This document shows, piece after piece, positions 17,662 to 26,753 of a stretch of DNA of 64,000 nt. The position numbers and the translations under genes were made by a program. How positions within the stretch are numbered: position 1 is the first letter of the stretch; every line of letters starts with the position of its first letter. Source of the stretch: Victivallaceae bacterium. Its GTDB lineage: Bacteria; Verrucomicrobiota; Lentisphaeria; Victivallales; Victivallaceae. The DNA is taken from the NCBI GenBank assembly GCA_024405735.1, contig JAKSOF010000009.1, forward strand, positions 40,843 through 104,842, written 5' to 3'. The notes under the pieces were generated by a model, which did not search any database, was not told the DNA's origin, and worked only from the letters and a program-made list of their open reading frames with translations.

Positions 17662-20313
17662 TTACAAATCGCCAAGCGGATCCGGAGTCGTAAGCCCGTT
17701 GTTGGTGACATTGAGCATCTGATTGTCGCTGTATCCCGAGCCGAAGCCCGTATTGACCAGTTGCGCCTGGATCGAAAAATTCGTATCCCAGTTGCGTTCT
17801 TCATCGGTATCGGTATTGCGGTCGATCCCGATATTGGCAATGACGTCGATGCAGTGGAAACGGCGGCGGATGAAGAAAGAATAGGAGGAAACATAGCCGC
17901 GGATAAAATCGTAATCGATCTGGAAACCGCCGAAAGTCCGGCGATCCGGCGTGAGCGGCAAACTGACGTTGCCGGTAATGCGTTCATTATGATCCGTATA
18001 GTAATTGGTAAAGAAGCCGCCGGCGTCGAACTGCGATAAGGTCGATCCCATCGAATAACCGCTGCGCGTCGCATAAGGGCGGTGGTAAATATAGCTGATC
18101 GTCAGATTGACGTCCTCGATCGGGGTAAATTGAAGTGAAATCATCCAGCGGTTCAGCCACTTGCAGGAAAGTCCGGGCTTCCCGGCGTTGTGACTGGTAC
18201 CGCCTTTTCCGGTACGGATCGTATCCGGAATATCGCCGTTGAAATTGGAGGGGTCGATGGCAAACGCGGTGGAGAGCGTCAACTGTTTGATCGGCTGAAA
18301 TGCGATCTGCGTACAGATGTTGCCGAAACGGCTGAAAGTCCGGTCGCTGCTGCCCGCCTGCGTTTCCGTAAGATAGAAATCCCAGTAGTTGTCCATCGCA
18401 AAAATATTGCGGATCGAATTCCCCGAGCGCGTCTGCAGACGGTTTTCCACACCGAAGCGGAAAAAGTTCTGCCGCTGAAGCCGATCCATTTCGTCAAAGT
18501 AATAGAGGTTTTCACGGGAAGCCGTGCCGATATAGTCCAGATATGTATAGTTGATGTAAGGCCGCATCACGTGGCGCAATCCGTCGATATTCATAAATTT
18601 GTTGCGCACGTTGCTCCAGGTATTGTGGATCTTGGTCGATGCCTCCACACCGAGTTCCCAGGCGAAACGCACCTGTGCACCGCCCTTGTTGTCAAAATTT
18701 TCAAAGACGTAATTTCTCGTATTCGTCTGATTGGCGGCGGCAAACATCGTCATCAGATTTTCATCGCTGACCTCGTTTTTACTGCTATTGCTATAGGCGG
18801 TCAATTTTACGCCGGCACGCGGAATAATGGTGAAATAATCCGTTTTGATCGGATAGTAGAGGAAATGGGTCATATCAAAACGGAATGCCGAATAATCGTA
18901 AAAATCCGTCCATTTCGTACCCTTGGGGATTTTCCGCTCGGTAAAATTGATCCAGCGCATCCGGTTATAGCCTGCCGTCATGTTGCCCTGATAATACAAA
19001 TTGGTATCAAAGATTTCCTGACGGTGGACGTCCAGCCGGACTTCCGGCATCTTTTCCACGACGGTGTAGAAATCGTTGATGCGCGGCCGGAAATAGATCG
19101 ATGCGCTGAAGTGGTCAAACTGTTGCTCCAACGCCGCATACGTCGCCGGATTCGGATCGGCGGAATAGCGACTGTTGAAAAAGTCGCGGGTAAAGAACGG
19201 ATCGCTGGCATATTCGATCACCCCGCGGAAATCCAGTCGCGGCGTGATATGCGTCACATTGCTCAAACGCAAATCAAAGCGGAAGTGCGGGACGCGGAGC
19301 CAGTACTTGTCGTAATCGGTTCTTTCATTCGGATGGCGGTCGTAAATCGTGTAGGCGAAGAAATCCGTCCGGCTGTTTTCCATCACGGCGCTCCCCTCAA
19401 AACCGAGACCGACACCGCGCCGGGAATAGAGGTCGACCATCAATTTGCCGTAGACATTCGGATATTCGTAAAATTTAAAATGGCGGTACATTTTCAGGAA
19501 ATACCCCCAATTGCTGTCTTTACCGACCTGAAATCCGAAAAGCCCCAGCGGCTGATCGCGCGGCGCATAAAATGCCGGCAGCCACAAAACCGGAATGCCG
19601 TAAGCCTTTATGATGCCGTTTGCACAAAGGATCGAATAATCTCCCAAACTGGTTTTGACTCCCTCCATTCCCGGCAGATCCGACATATACGGAGTCAAAG
19701 TGGCAGTCGCCGCCGAAATGGAATAGTGCGCGTTGTTGCCGTGCAGATATTCGCAGCTGCTGAATTCCGCGTTGTGCACCTCGATCGTGCCGTTGGAGAA
19801 ACGTTCCGCCGTTTCCGCACGGCAATACGCCATCGTCATCCGGAGGACAAGTTTGTCAAAGCGGAAATACCCGCTCTTGAGGTTGCCGGTCATCCGCTGT
19901 GCCGAAAGATCGCCAATCAACACCAGCGCCTTGACCGAAATTTTCTGATTTCCCCACTCGTCGCCCACCAGACCTTCCGTCTTGACGATGACTCCGGGGC
20001 GGCGCTGAAGCGCAGAAAGTTGCGTCGGCGTCACCGTCAACGTCTGCGTCTGCCAGCGGTAAAAACGGATGTCGCCAACCGCTTCGATATCCTGCGATTC
20101 GGTATTGACGACCACCTTGTCGGCGTATAACTCATATTCACCGAAAGGCAAATGGACCTGATTTTCGGCAAAGATATTTTTCCCGACGACCGACCAGCGC
20201 CCCGCCTTGATGTATTTGATGGCTTCAAGTTTCAGCGTGCCGTCGTCGGCAAAAAGCGGCACGGCAATAACTGCCAGCATCGTCCAAAGGGATTTTATTT
20301 TGCGGGAAATCAT
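17662..20313 (-). CDS. lptD: LPS-assembly protein LptD (OstA family, outer membrane)
   Basis: 883 residues from the ATG at 20313, which overlaps the acyltransferase stop (ATGA) and follows AAAAGGAAG. A signal peptide (SLWTMLAVIAVPLFA) is followed by an OstA-type beta-jellyroll (DKVVVNTESQDIEAVGDIRF, about residues 70-90). A long Tyr/Asn/Arg-rich beta-barrel region then includes WLPAFYAPRDQPLGLFGFQ, typical of LptD. LptD inserts LPS in the outer leaflet. No conserved disulfide cysteine pattern is obvious. LptE was not seen. Confidence 0.85.
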   Translation of the reverse strand: MISRKIKSLWTMLAVIAVPLFADDGTLKLEAIKYIKAGRWSVVGKNIFAENQVHLPFGEYELYADKVVVNTESQDIEAVGDIRFYRWQTQTLTVTPTQLSALQRRPGVIVKTEGLVGDEWGNQKISVKALVLIGDLSAQRMTGNLKSGYFRFDKLVLRMTMAYCRAETAERFSNGTIEVHNAEFSSCEYLHGNNAHYSISAATATLTPYMSDLPGMEGVKTSLGDYSILCANGIIKAYGIPVLWLPAFYAPRDQPLGLFGFQVGKDSNWGYFLKMYRHFKFYEYPNVYGKLMVDLYSRRGVGLGFEGSAVMENSRTDFFAYTIYDRHPNERTDYDKYWLRVPHFRFDLRLSNVTHITPRLDFRGVIEYASDPFFTRDFFNSRYSADPNPATYAALEQQFDHFSASIYFRPRINDFYTVVEKMPEVRLDVHRQEIFDTNLYYQGNMTAGYNRMRWINFTERKIPKGTKWTDFYDYSAFRFDMTHFLYYPIKTDYFTIIPRAGVKLTAYSNSSKNEVSDENLMTMFAAANQTNTRNYVFENFDNKGGAQVRFAWELGVEASTKIHNTWSNVRNKFMNIDGLRHVMRPYINYTYLDYIGTASRENLYYFDEMDRLQRQNFFRFGVENRLQTRSGNSIRNIFAMDNYWDFYLTETQAGSSDRTFSRFGNICTQIAFQPIKQLTLSTAFAIDPSNFNGDIPDTIRTGKGGTSHNAGKPGLSCKWLNRWMISLQFTPIEDVNLTISYIYHRPYATRSGYSMGSTLSQFDAGGFFTNYYTDHNERITGNVSLPLTPDRRTFGGFQIDYDFIRGYVSSYSFFIRRRFHCIDVIANIGIDRNTDTDEERNWDTNFSIQAQLVNTGFGSGYSDNQMLNVTNNGLTTPDPLGDL

Positions 20314-21131
20314 TTCTGCGCTTCCTTTTCCAAACGGTTCCAGCAATCCAGATGCTCCGATATGAATTCAATGATCTTTTCCTGCTCGTGCTGACCGTTG
20401 CCGGTGATCGCCATCGGCGCGCCGAATTCAAACCAGACGTGACGCTCCGGATGAATGGGGCCGAAATCCTTGAAGATCCCCTTGCCGTTGCCGATGAAAT
20501 CGGTTTTGAGCGCCAGAGGAAGCACCCTCGCTCCGGCGTGTTTCGCAAGTTTCACCCCGATCGAACTGAAATGCTCCGGCTGAAATTCACGGCTCCGGGT
20601 CGCCTGCGGAAACACGATCATCGAGCGTTTCGCATCGATCACATCCTTGCCCAGCGTCAGGATCGCCTTGAGATCGGCGCGGGGGTTCGTGCGCGTCATC
20701 GGCACCGCCTTGAATGCCGTCAATATGTCCTTCATAAACGGGGTACGCAAAAGCGAAGCTTTGACCAGGAAGGAAAAGTCAAGATACTCCCGGATGATCG
20801 CGTGGACCGTCGACGTTTCCAACATACTCATATGATTGGCGATCACGACGATCGGCTCGCCGGCAACTTCGCGCAGAAAATTCAATCCGCGCAAGTGGAT
20901 GTGCCCGCCGCAACGTTCGACAAGGTCGAGATTGCGGTTGGAGTTGCGGATCTGGCAATCGGCATCGAGTTTGCCGTGCCGCGCCGCGATCCCCGAACGG
21001 ATATAAGTGCGGAAATTGTCGAAATAAAAATAAAAACGGCTCCTGCCGGTCAACCGGAAAAAGCGCGATTCCGCCGCATTTTCCGGCGTATCGTAACTGT
21101 CCACGTTGCTGAAACGGTAGGAATCCATCAT
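20310..21131 (-). CDS. PlsC-like acyltransferase, probable lipid or lipid A acyltransferase
   Basis: 273 residues. The acyltransferase motif appears as NHMSMLE (about residues 98-104), with Glu where the canonical H(X4)D has Asp. The later blocks VPMTRTNPRADL and IVFPQATRSREF match the family's glycerol-phosphate-binding and FPEGTRS-like blocks. No membrane helix is evident. Position directly before lptD suggests a role in LPS lipid synthesis or phospholipid remodelling; the substrate is not determinable. Confidence 0.78.
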   Translation of the reverse strand: MMDSYRFSNVDSYDTPENAAESRFFRLTGRSRFYFYFDNFRTYIRSGIAARHGKLDADCQIRNSNRNLDLVERCGGHIHLRGLNFLREVAGEPIVVIANHMSMLETSTVHAIIREYLDFSFLVKASLLRTPFMKDILTAFKAVPMTRTNPRADLKAILTLGKDVIDAKRSMIVFPQATRSREFQPEHFSSIGVKLAKHAGARVLPLALKTDFIGNGKGIFKDFGPIHPERHVWFEFGAPMAITGNGQHEQEKIIEFISEHLDCWNRLEKEAQK

Positions 21132-21143
21132 TTTTCCCGCAAA

Positions 21144-22421
21144 TTATAACTTCGACAATGCCTGATCGAAATCGGAAATCAGGTCTTCGGCATCTTCCAG
21201 CCCCGCACTCAGACGCACCAGCTCCGGCAACACACCGGCGGCGATCAATTCCTTCTCCGAAAGCTGACGGTGCGTCATGCTCGCCGGATGCAACACTCCG
21301 GTGCGCGCATCGGCGACGTGAACGACAATAGCGGCAAGCTCCAGATGATTCATCAGTTTTTCGCTCGCCTTGAAACCGCCTTTGGCGCCAAACGTCAACA
21401 CGCCGGAAGCGCCGCGGGGCAGATATTTCCGGGCGCGCCCGTAATCGTCGTCCCCCTCCAGTCCCGGATATTTGACCCAGGCGATCTTGGGATGCGACTG
21501 CAGAAATTTCGCCAGCGCGAGGGCGTTTTCGCTGTGCTTGCGCATCCGCAAACTCAAGGTTTCCGTGCCGAGATTGGTCAAAAACGCATTGAAAGGCATC
21601 ATCGGCACTCCGTAATCGCGCACCAGCTGCACCCGCAGTTTCACCGAAAAAGGCGCCGCCGCGAAGTCGCGCGTATAGACCAAACCGTGATAACTTGCAT
21701 CCGGCTCGGTGAATTCGGGAAATTTGCCGCACGTCCAGTCAAACGTGCCCTTTTCGACCACGACGCCGCCGACGCTTGTCGCATGACCGTCGAGATACTT
21801 GCTGCTCGAATGCGTCACGATGTCCGCACCGAATTCAAAGGGGCGGCACAGCGCCGGAGTCGGAAAGGTGTTGTCGACGATCAGCGGGATCTGATGCTCG
21901 TGCGCGATTTTTGCATACATTTCAAGATCGCAGACGTGCAAAGCGGGATTGGCGAGCATTTCGACAAAAACCGCCTTGGTGTTGGGTTTGATCGCCGCGC
22001 GGATCTCTTCTTCATCGGCGTTGATCGAAACAAAGGAGAAAGAAACTCCCGTCTTTTTCAGCGTGTTGGTAAAAAGTGAAACCGTACCGCCGTAAAGCGC
22101 GCTCGCCGCGACGATGTGATCGCCCGATTGCGCGAGATTGAGCAGCGCGAAAGCATTGGCGGACTGACCGCTCGCCAGCGCGACCGCCGCGACGCCGCCT
22201 TCGAGCGCCGCCATTTTCTTTTCAAAAACGTCGACCGTCGGATTGGCGAGCCGGGTGTAAAAAAACCCCGGCGTTTTGAGGTCGAAAAGATCCGCGACGC
22301 TCTGCACGTCGTCATACTTGTAAGTCGTCGACTGCACGATCGGCGCGATCCGCGGTTCGCCGTTTTTCGGCTCGTAACCCGCCTGTACCGCAAGAGTATC
22401 AAATTTCCAGTTTGGATTCAT
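21144..22421 (-). CDS. metY: O-acetylhomoserine (thiol)-lyase, Cys/Met metabolism PLP enzyme
   Basis: 425 residues, the longer MetY-type form. PLP features: GQSANAFA for phosphate contact, DNTFPTPALCRP, and SSSKYLDGHATSVGG containing the Schiff-base lysine. It makes homocysteine from O-acetylhomoserine and sulfide. It heads the operon to acyltransferase, lptD, hldD, rsmB and murC, with a gap of only 12 bases to the next gene. Other gamma-family members (MetB, MetC) are less likely because of length and sequence style. Confidence 0.92.
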   Translation of the reverse strand: MNPNWKFDTLAVQAGYEPKNGEPRIAPIVQSTTYKYDDVQSVADLFDLKTPGFFYTRLANPTVDVFEKKMAALEGGVAAVALASGQSANAFALLNLAQSGDHIVAASALYGGTVSLFTNTLKKTGVSFSFVSINADEEEIRAAIKPNTKAVFVEMLANPALHVCDLEMYAKIAHEHQIPLIVDNTFPTPALCRPFEFGADIVTHSSSKYLDGHATSVGGVVVEKGTFDWTCGKFPEFTEPDASYHGLVYTRDFAAAPFSVKLRVQLVRDYGVPMMPFNAFLTNLGTETLSLRMRKHSENALALAKFLQSHPKIAWVKYPGLEGDDDYGRARKYLPRGASGVLTFGAKGGFKASEKLMNHLELAAIVVHVADARTGVLHPASMTHRQLSEKELIAAGVLPELVRLSAGLEDAEDLISDFDQALSKL

Positions 22422-22455
22422 GGCAGAAACTCCCGTTTATAGAATGAATCGCTTT

Positions 22456-22484
22456 AATATAGCACGGGAAAAAGATTTTTTCAA
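22456..22484 (-). promoter_or_regulatory. Promoter of the metY-murC operon
   Basis: TTGAAA and extended TGCTATATT with a 17-base spacer. Confidence 0.65.
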
Positions 22485-22515
22485 GCGCGCGTTATGTACA
22501 TGCGCGTGCGGGAGG

Positions 22516-23421
22516 TCACTTCGTTTCGATCATCCGGCGCACCGCGTTGAGCGCTCTTTCCGCGACGTCGGCGGATAATTCCACCCGCGGCTGGAGATCG
22601 ATCAAAGCGTCGCGCACCATATCGAGCGTGATCTTTTTCATATCCCGGCAGACGATGGGCTCTTGAAGCGTGAAAAATTCCTTGCCGGGATTTTCGTTGC
22701 GGAGCCGGAAAAGGATGCCGCATTCGGTGGCGATGATGAAACTTTTGCTTTCGCTTTCGCGGACATACCGCAACATTCCTCCGGTACTGAGTGCGCGGTC
22801 GGCGGCGGCGACGACTTCGGGGCGGCATTCGGGATGGATCAGAACTTCGGCGCCGGGGTGCGCGGCGCGGGCATTTTCGATCATTTCTATTGTGACCGCA
22901 TCGTGGACGGGGCAACAGCCGCTCCAGTAATTCATCGGACGGTCAAGTTTCCGGGCGACGTTGTGACCGAGGTTGCGGTCGGGCAAAAAGAGGATCGGTT
23001 TGTCATCGGGGAGCGATGAAACGATTTTTTCGGCATTGCCGCTCGTACAGCAGATGTCGACTTCCGCCTTGGTGTCGGCGGTCGTGTTGACGTAAGCGAC
23101 AAACGTCGCGTCGGGCATCGCGGCGCGCGCCGCGCGGACGGCATTGCCCGAAGCCATATCCGCCATCGGGCATCCCGCATCGGGACAGGGCAGCAACACG
23201 ATCGCGTCGGGGGAAAGAAGTTTTGCCGTTTCCGCCATGAAGCGCACTCCGCAGACGACGAGGACTTCGGCATCGGATTTTGCCGCTTTCTGACTCAATT
23301 CGAGCGAATCGCCGACGAAATCGGCGATCTCCTGCAACGGGGAATCGACGTAATTGTGCGCGAGGATCAGGGCGCGGCGCTCCACTTTCAGACGGAGAAT
23401 TTCTTCCTGCAAGGCGTTCAT
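22516..23421 (-). CDS. nadA: Quinolinate synthase A
   Basis: 301 residues. It condenses iminoaspartate with DHAP to give quinolinate for NAD synthesis. The three 4Fe-4S cysteines are in PDAGCPMADM, SGCCPVHD and VCRDMKK. Other landmarks are AHNYVDSPLQEIADFVGDS and HPECRPEV. It overlaps ksgA by ATGA. nadB and nadC are not in the window. Confidence 0.95.
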   Translation of the reverse strand: MNALQEEILRLKVERRALILAHNYVDSPLQEIADFVGDSLELSQKAAKSDAEVLVVCGVRFMAETAKLLSPDAIVLLPCPDAGCPMADMASGNAVRAARAAMPDATFVAYVNTTADTKAEVDICCTSGNAEKIVSSLPDDKPILFLPDRNLGHNVARKLDRPMNYWSGCCPVHDAVTIEMIENARAAHPGAEVLIHPECRPEVVAAADRALSTGGMLRYVRESESKSFIIATECGILFRLRNENPGKEFFTLQEPIVCRDMKKITLDMVRDALIDLQPRVELSADVAERALNAVRRMIETK

Positions 23422-24254
23422 AGTTGCGACTCCTTTTTTAAGAGTTTGCCGAGTTGGTAAAACTGCTCCACATCAATGCGGTCGGGACGGATCTCCAGCG
23501 GCAGTCCGAGTTGCGCAAATGCCGCGGAAACGTTTTCTGCCCCGTAAGAACCGTGGGAAAGGACTTTGCCCAACTGCTTGCGCCGCTGGCTGAAAGCGAG
23601 CTTGACGACGCCCGAAACGCTTTTGCCGATGCCGTCATTCAAATCGAAGCGGTCGTGACGGACGAATTTCACCAGCGCGGATTCGACTTCGGGCGCGGGA
23701 TAAAAGACTTCCGGCGGCACGATGCGCGAAATCGAAACGTCGTACATCAACTGACAGCGCACCGAGAGCGCGCCGTACGCCTTGCTTCCCGGCGTTGCGG
23801 CGAGCCGCTCGCCCATTTCCTTTTGAAGCATGAAAAACATCGTGCGCGGCTGTACCGCGCCGTCGAGGATACGCGCAATAAAAACCGTGCTGATCGCATA
23901 GGGCAAATTGGCGATCGCCTTGAAGGGACGCACGCCAAAAAGTTCGCGGTAATCGACGCGGCAGGCGTCGGCTTCGACGATCTTCAGCGGCTGACCGGCA
24001 AATTTTTTGCGCAAAAAAGCCGCGAGCCGGTGATCGTATTCGACGGCGGTGACGTTGCCGCCGTGGATAAGGAGTTTTTCCGTCAGCGCGCCGAACCCCG
24101 GTCCCACCTCAAGGACTTCATCACCCTCCTCCAATCCCGAAGCGCGGGCGATAAAATCCAGCAGATTGCCGTCGAGCAGAAAATTCTGCCCCAAGCCTCT
24201 CCCCGGGCGCATATCAAGCGTCTCAAGCGTTTTGATCAACTCTTTTTTATTCAT
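23418..24254 (-). CDS. ksgA: 16S rRNA dimethyladenosine transferase
   Basis: 278 residues. KsgA/RsmA dimethylates A1518 and A1519. Motifs: LGQNFLLDG at the N-terminus, SAM loop EVGPGFGALT, AVEYDHRL, and the catalytic NLPYAIST. The C-terminal helical domain is present. It lies 3 bases after the FmdB-like gene and overlaps nadA. Confidence 0.96.
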   Translation of the reverse strand: MNKKELIKTLETLDMRPGRGLGQNFLLDGNLLDFIARASGLEEGDEVLEVGPGFGALTEKLLIHGGNVTAVEYDHRLAAFLRKKFAGQPLKIVEADACRVDYRELFGVRPFKAIANLPYAISTVFIARILDGAVQPRTMFFMLQKEMGERLAATPGSKAYGALSVRCQLMYDVSISRIVPPEVFYPAPEVESALVKFVRHDRFDLNDGIGKSVSGVVKLAFSQRRKQLGKVLSHGSYGAENVSAAFAQLGLPLEIRPDRIDVEQFYQLGKLLKKESQL

Positions 24255-24257
24255 CGC

Positions 24258-24494
24258 TTAATGATGGTGGTGTCCGCCGCAACCGCAGCCGCAACCGCAC
24301 GCGGCGGATTCATGGGGGCAATTTCCGCTTGCGGCACAGCCGGAAGCGTTTTTCGTCACTGCGGAGAAACTCGTGTTTTCCCGCTCCAATTCCGCGCTTT
24401 GACACGCAGGACAATGCGCTTCGGCATCGTAGCGCGGCAACAGCAATTCAAAATGCCGGTCGCACTCGGGACAATGAAATCGGTATATCGGCAT
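24258..24494 (-). CDS. FmdB-type zinc ribbon protein with Cys/His-rich tail
   Basis: 78 residues. The start at 24494 follows GAGGAG. The N-terminus PIYRFHCPECDRHFE and the second pair CPACQ form the FmdB/CxxC zinc ribbon. The C-terminus is unusually rich in Cys, Gly and His (CGCGCGCGG then four His), so it may bind extra metal. FmdB-like proteins are of uncertain function. First gene of the operon with ksgA and nadA. Confidence 0.85.
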   Translation of the reverse strand: MPIYRFHCPECDRHFELLLPRYDAEAHCPACQSAELERENTSFSAVTKNASGCAASGNCPHESAACGCGCGCGGHHHH

Positions 24495-24553
24495 AAAAAA
24501 CTCCTCTTTTATAATATAGCACAGAAATGGAAAAAACAAAAGAGGAGTTTTTT
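24495..24553. repeat. Perfect 16-bp inverted repeat flanking the fmdB-like promoter
   Basis: AAAAAACTCCTCTTTT (24495-24510) and its exact reverse complement (24538-24553) are 27 bases apart. The inner arm supplies the GAGGAG ribosome site; the outer arm overlaps the -35 side of the promoter. Confidence 0.8.
24513..24541 (-). promoter_or_regulatory. Promoter of fmdB-like-ksgA-nadA
   Basis: Extended TGCTATATT -10 with a weak TTTTGT -35, 17-base spacer, inside the 16-bp inverted repeat. Confidence 0.5.
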
Positions 24554-25056
24554 AGTTTTAAGTTATAAGTTTAAAGTTTACAGTACTTGGCAGGGAGCTT
24601 CTCGGCTCCCTGACCCTCCGACAGCGCCGATGCATCGCATCGGCTTAAAAAGCAAACGCTAAAATGCTGCTCTCGCGGCTCGCCGCGAAATTTACGGGGC
24701 GATGGGAATATTGAGAGTTGTGGAAATTGTGGGATTTGTGAGACAGGACAACTCTCCGGGAATGTGTGCGAAACAGAGCGTATTGTCCCACATCTCCCTG
24801 TCCTCCAAAGCTCGCAGAGCGACGGAGGATCACAATTCCCACTCCTCCCACAAATCCCACTTGGTCACGCTTTTTTTCGCGCCCGCGGCGCGATGCTTAA
24901 AAAGCAAACGGCAGTACGCATTGACCAGACAAATCGCGTACTGCCGTTTTGTGTCGCTCTGTAAGCCGATGCGATTGCATCGGCGCATTTCAGGAGTCTT
25001 GAGGGCTGGTGCCCTCAAGCCAAGCACTTAAAACTTTAAACTTCTAACTAAAAACT
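24554..25056. repeat. Hairpin-rich repeat element, copy A
   Basis: About 503 bases with imperfect 37-base terminal inverted repeats (24554-24590 and 25020-25056; 32 of 37 positions match by eye). Inside are consecutive hairpins: CAGGGAGC/GCTCCCTG (24591-24612), GCCGATGC/GCATCGGC (24626-24644), a GCGG/CCGC stem near 24675, GGCAGTACGC/GCGTACTGCC (about 24910-24945), GCCGATGC/GCATCGGC near 24965 and TTGAGGGC/GCCCTCAA near 25000. A second copy in the same orientation is at 28469-28940. No protein is encoded. Confidence 0.85.
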
Positions 25057-25064
25057 CTTGCCTT

Positions 25065-25688
25065 TTACTTATGCCAGCTGGCGACATCGTCCGTAGGAGT
25101 CGTACTACCGCAACTGTCCGATTCCGAATTCTTGCCATCATTATTTTCCCCATCGGGACCATTCGACCACAAGATGACGTTGCTGTAGACATTATGACTT
25201 GCATGCGGTGTCATTTTGCCAGTGTTGTCCATACAAATCCAGATGTTGTAGGAATTCCCCCATGGATCAGGCCAAAGTTGATCCTCCGAATTACCATTTA
25301 CATATGCGCTGGATGGCTCCAAATAACGGATTTTGCGCTTGTTGTTATTCGGAGTGACTTTTCCCGGATCGCACAATTCTTGAATAATGCCGCATGAACG
25401 ACCCCCTTTGTTGTTAGTAGTATACTTTGCAATATCGTTGTCTTTAGGATTCGTGCTACCGGACAAGTCGCCTGCTGTTGCCCAGGTCGTGTTCGTACAA
25501 TATCTTCCTCCGTTATCTGCGGCAAAGGCTTCCAGCGCAGTTTCGATGGTCTTCATATCGCTCTTTGCCTGAGTGATCTTGCCGCGCAACTGAGCACTGC
25601 CGAGCGTTGGGATCAGGATGCCGGCGAGGATGCCGATGATGGCGATGACGGCGAGCAATTCGACGAGGGTGAAACATTTTCTTTTCAT
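25065..25688 (-). CDS. Type II secretion/type IV pilin-like prepilin (GspG-like)
   Basis: 207 residues. A short leader KRKC precedes the prepilin peptidase site and the conserved [20 protein letters not shown] helix. After the helix, a QAKSDMKTIETALEAF stretch and DPWGNSYNIW match GspG-like major pseudopilins. The rest is Asn/Gly/Ser-rich. No secretion motor or secretin genes are nearby, so it is an orphan. It follows the EEP gene by 16 bases on the same strand, with its own AGGAAA site. Confidence 0.85.
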   Translation of the reverse strand: MKRKCFTLVELLAVIAIIGILAGILIPTLGSAQLRGKITQAKSDMKTIETALEAFAADNGGRYCTNTTWATAGDLSGSTNPKDNDIAKYTTNNKGGRSCGIIQELCDPGKVTPNNNKRKIRYLEPSSAYVNGNSEDQLWPDPWGNSYNIWICMDNTGKMTPHASHNVYSNVILWSNGPDGENNDGKNSESDSCGSTTPTDDVASWHK

Positions 25689-25704
25689 ATTTTTTCCTTT
25701 CTCT

Positions 25705-26553
25705 TTACGGTAAAGTGATTTTAGCGATCAGCGGTGCGTGATCCGACGGGAAAACGCCCTTGGGTTTATAGACGTCGACGTAGTGCCACAACACATTGAC
25801 CTGCGGCGAAACAAAAATATAATCGAGGACGGCGCCGCTGCGTCCCGCCGGGATGTCGCGGAAACCGTGAAAGGTGTATTGCGCGCCACCGCTTTTAGCG
25901 GAAACTTCCCGTGCATCGCGCAAACAGGAGGTCGCCGTGCGGTAGGTGGGCGTCCCCGGGATCGCGTTGAAATCCCCGGTCAGTACAAGCGGCAGATGCG
26001 CCGCCGATTTTTCCGCGTGGCGCACGATCATTTTGACCCCCTCCTGACGGGCGATCGCGCCGATGTGATCCAAATGGGTATTGTAAAAAGCGATTTTTTT
26101 GCCGGTTTTGCGGTCGAGAAAAACTCCCCACGTCGCGATGCGCGGGAAACGCGCGTCGTAACCGACCGAGGGCGTCCCCGGCGTCTGCGAAAGCCAGAAA
26201 GTGCCGGAGCTGATCAACCCCAAACGGAGCGGATCGTAAAGGATCGCCGTAAATTCGTCGCCGCTTAAACGCCCGTTACGGGCAATGCCGACGCTCTGAT
26301 AATTGGTCGATTGTAAAATCTCATTAAGCTGATAATCGCGCAACTCCTGGGTGCCGACCAGATGCGGATGATGGCGGTTCAGCATTTCCAGCACGGCAGG
26401 CAGACGGACATCCCAATTCAATCCTTTGGCGGCATCATTTTCCCGCGCAACGCCCCCCGTCCGCAAATTGTAGCTCATTATAACGAGCGGACGACGGATA
26501 AAATGACGGAAAATTCCGGAAAAAGCTCTGAAAAATTGGTTGAAAAACGACAT
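25705..26553 (-). CDS. Endonuclease/exonuclease/phosphatase (EEP) family hydrolase
   Basis: 282 residues; the start at 26553 follows AGAAAGGA. An N-terminal amphipathic or hydrophobic stretch precedes EEP motifs: MSYNLRTGG, GTQELRDYQ (metal-binding Glu), YNTHLDHIG, LTGDFNAIPGTP, DYIFVSP and SDHAPL with the catalytic His. Such enzymes hydrolyse phosphodiesters or phosphomonoesters (nucleic acids, inositol phosphates, sphingomyelin). Substrate unknown. Confidence 0.88.
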   Translation of the reverse strand: MSFFNQFFRAFSGIFRHFIRRPLVIMSYNLRTGGVARENDAAKGLNWDVRLPAVLEMLNRHHPHLVGTQELRDYQLNEILQSTNYQSVGIARNGRLSGDEFTAILYDPLRLGLISSGTFWLSQTPGTPSVGYDARFPRIATWGVFLDRKTGKKIAFYNTHLDHIGAIARQEGVKMIVRHAEKSAAHLPLVLTGDFNAIPGTPTYRTATSCLRDAREVSAKSGGAQYTFHGFRDIPAGRSGAVLDYIFVSPQVNVLWHYVDVYKPKGVFPSDHAPLIAKITLP

Positions 26554-26597
26554 TTTTTTCCTTTCTGCCAAACTGCAGAGAACGCTGCTGTGTTTGA

Positions 26598-26626
26598 ATA
26601 GTATCACTTCAAGCGCAATTTTTCAA
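26598..26626 (-). promoter_or_regulatory. Promoter of the EEP-prepilin pair
   Basis: TTGAAA and TACTAT with a 17-base spacer. Confidence 0.5.
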
Positions 26627-26677
26627 TGCGGTTTTGCATTTTTTTTGAAAAAAACGGAGGTTTTCCGTCTCTTTCGC

Positions 26678-26706
26678 TTGACAAAACAAGGCGCAAACTG
26701 TATCCT
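26678..26706 (+). promoter_or_regulatory. Promoter of the prepilin gene at 26754
   Basis: TTGACA and TATCCT with a 17-base spacer, about 47 bases before the ATG. Confidence 0.55.
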
Positions 26707-26753
26707 ATATGAAGGAAAGCTTCCGTCAATAACCCAAAAAAAGGGAGATTTTT

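Noticed and set aside
18190..20130. 646-codon plus-strand frame opposite lptD
   Set aside because: Shadow of lptD; no start context and no recognisable domains.
24554..25056. CRISPR array or tRNA cluster in the repeat element
   Set aside because: Repeats are palindromic hairpins of varying sequence, not evenly spaced direct repeats, and no cloverleaf could be traced.
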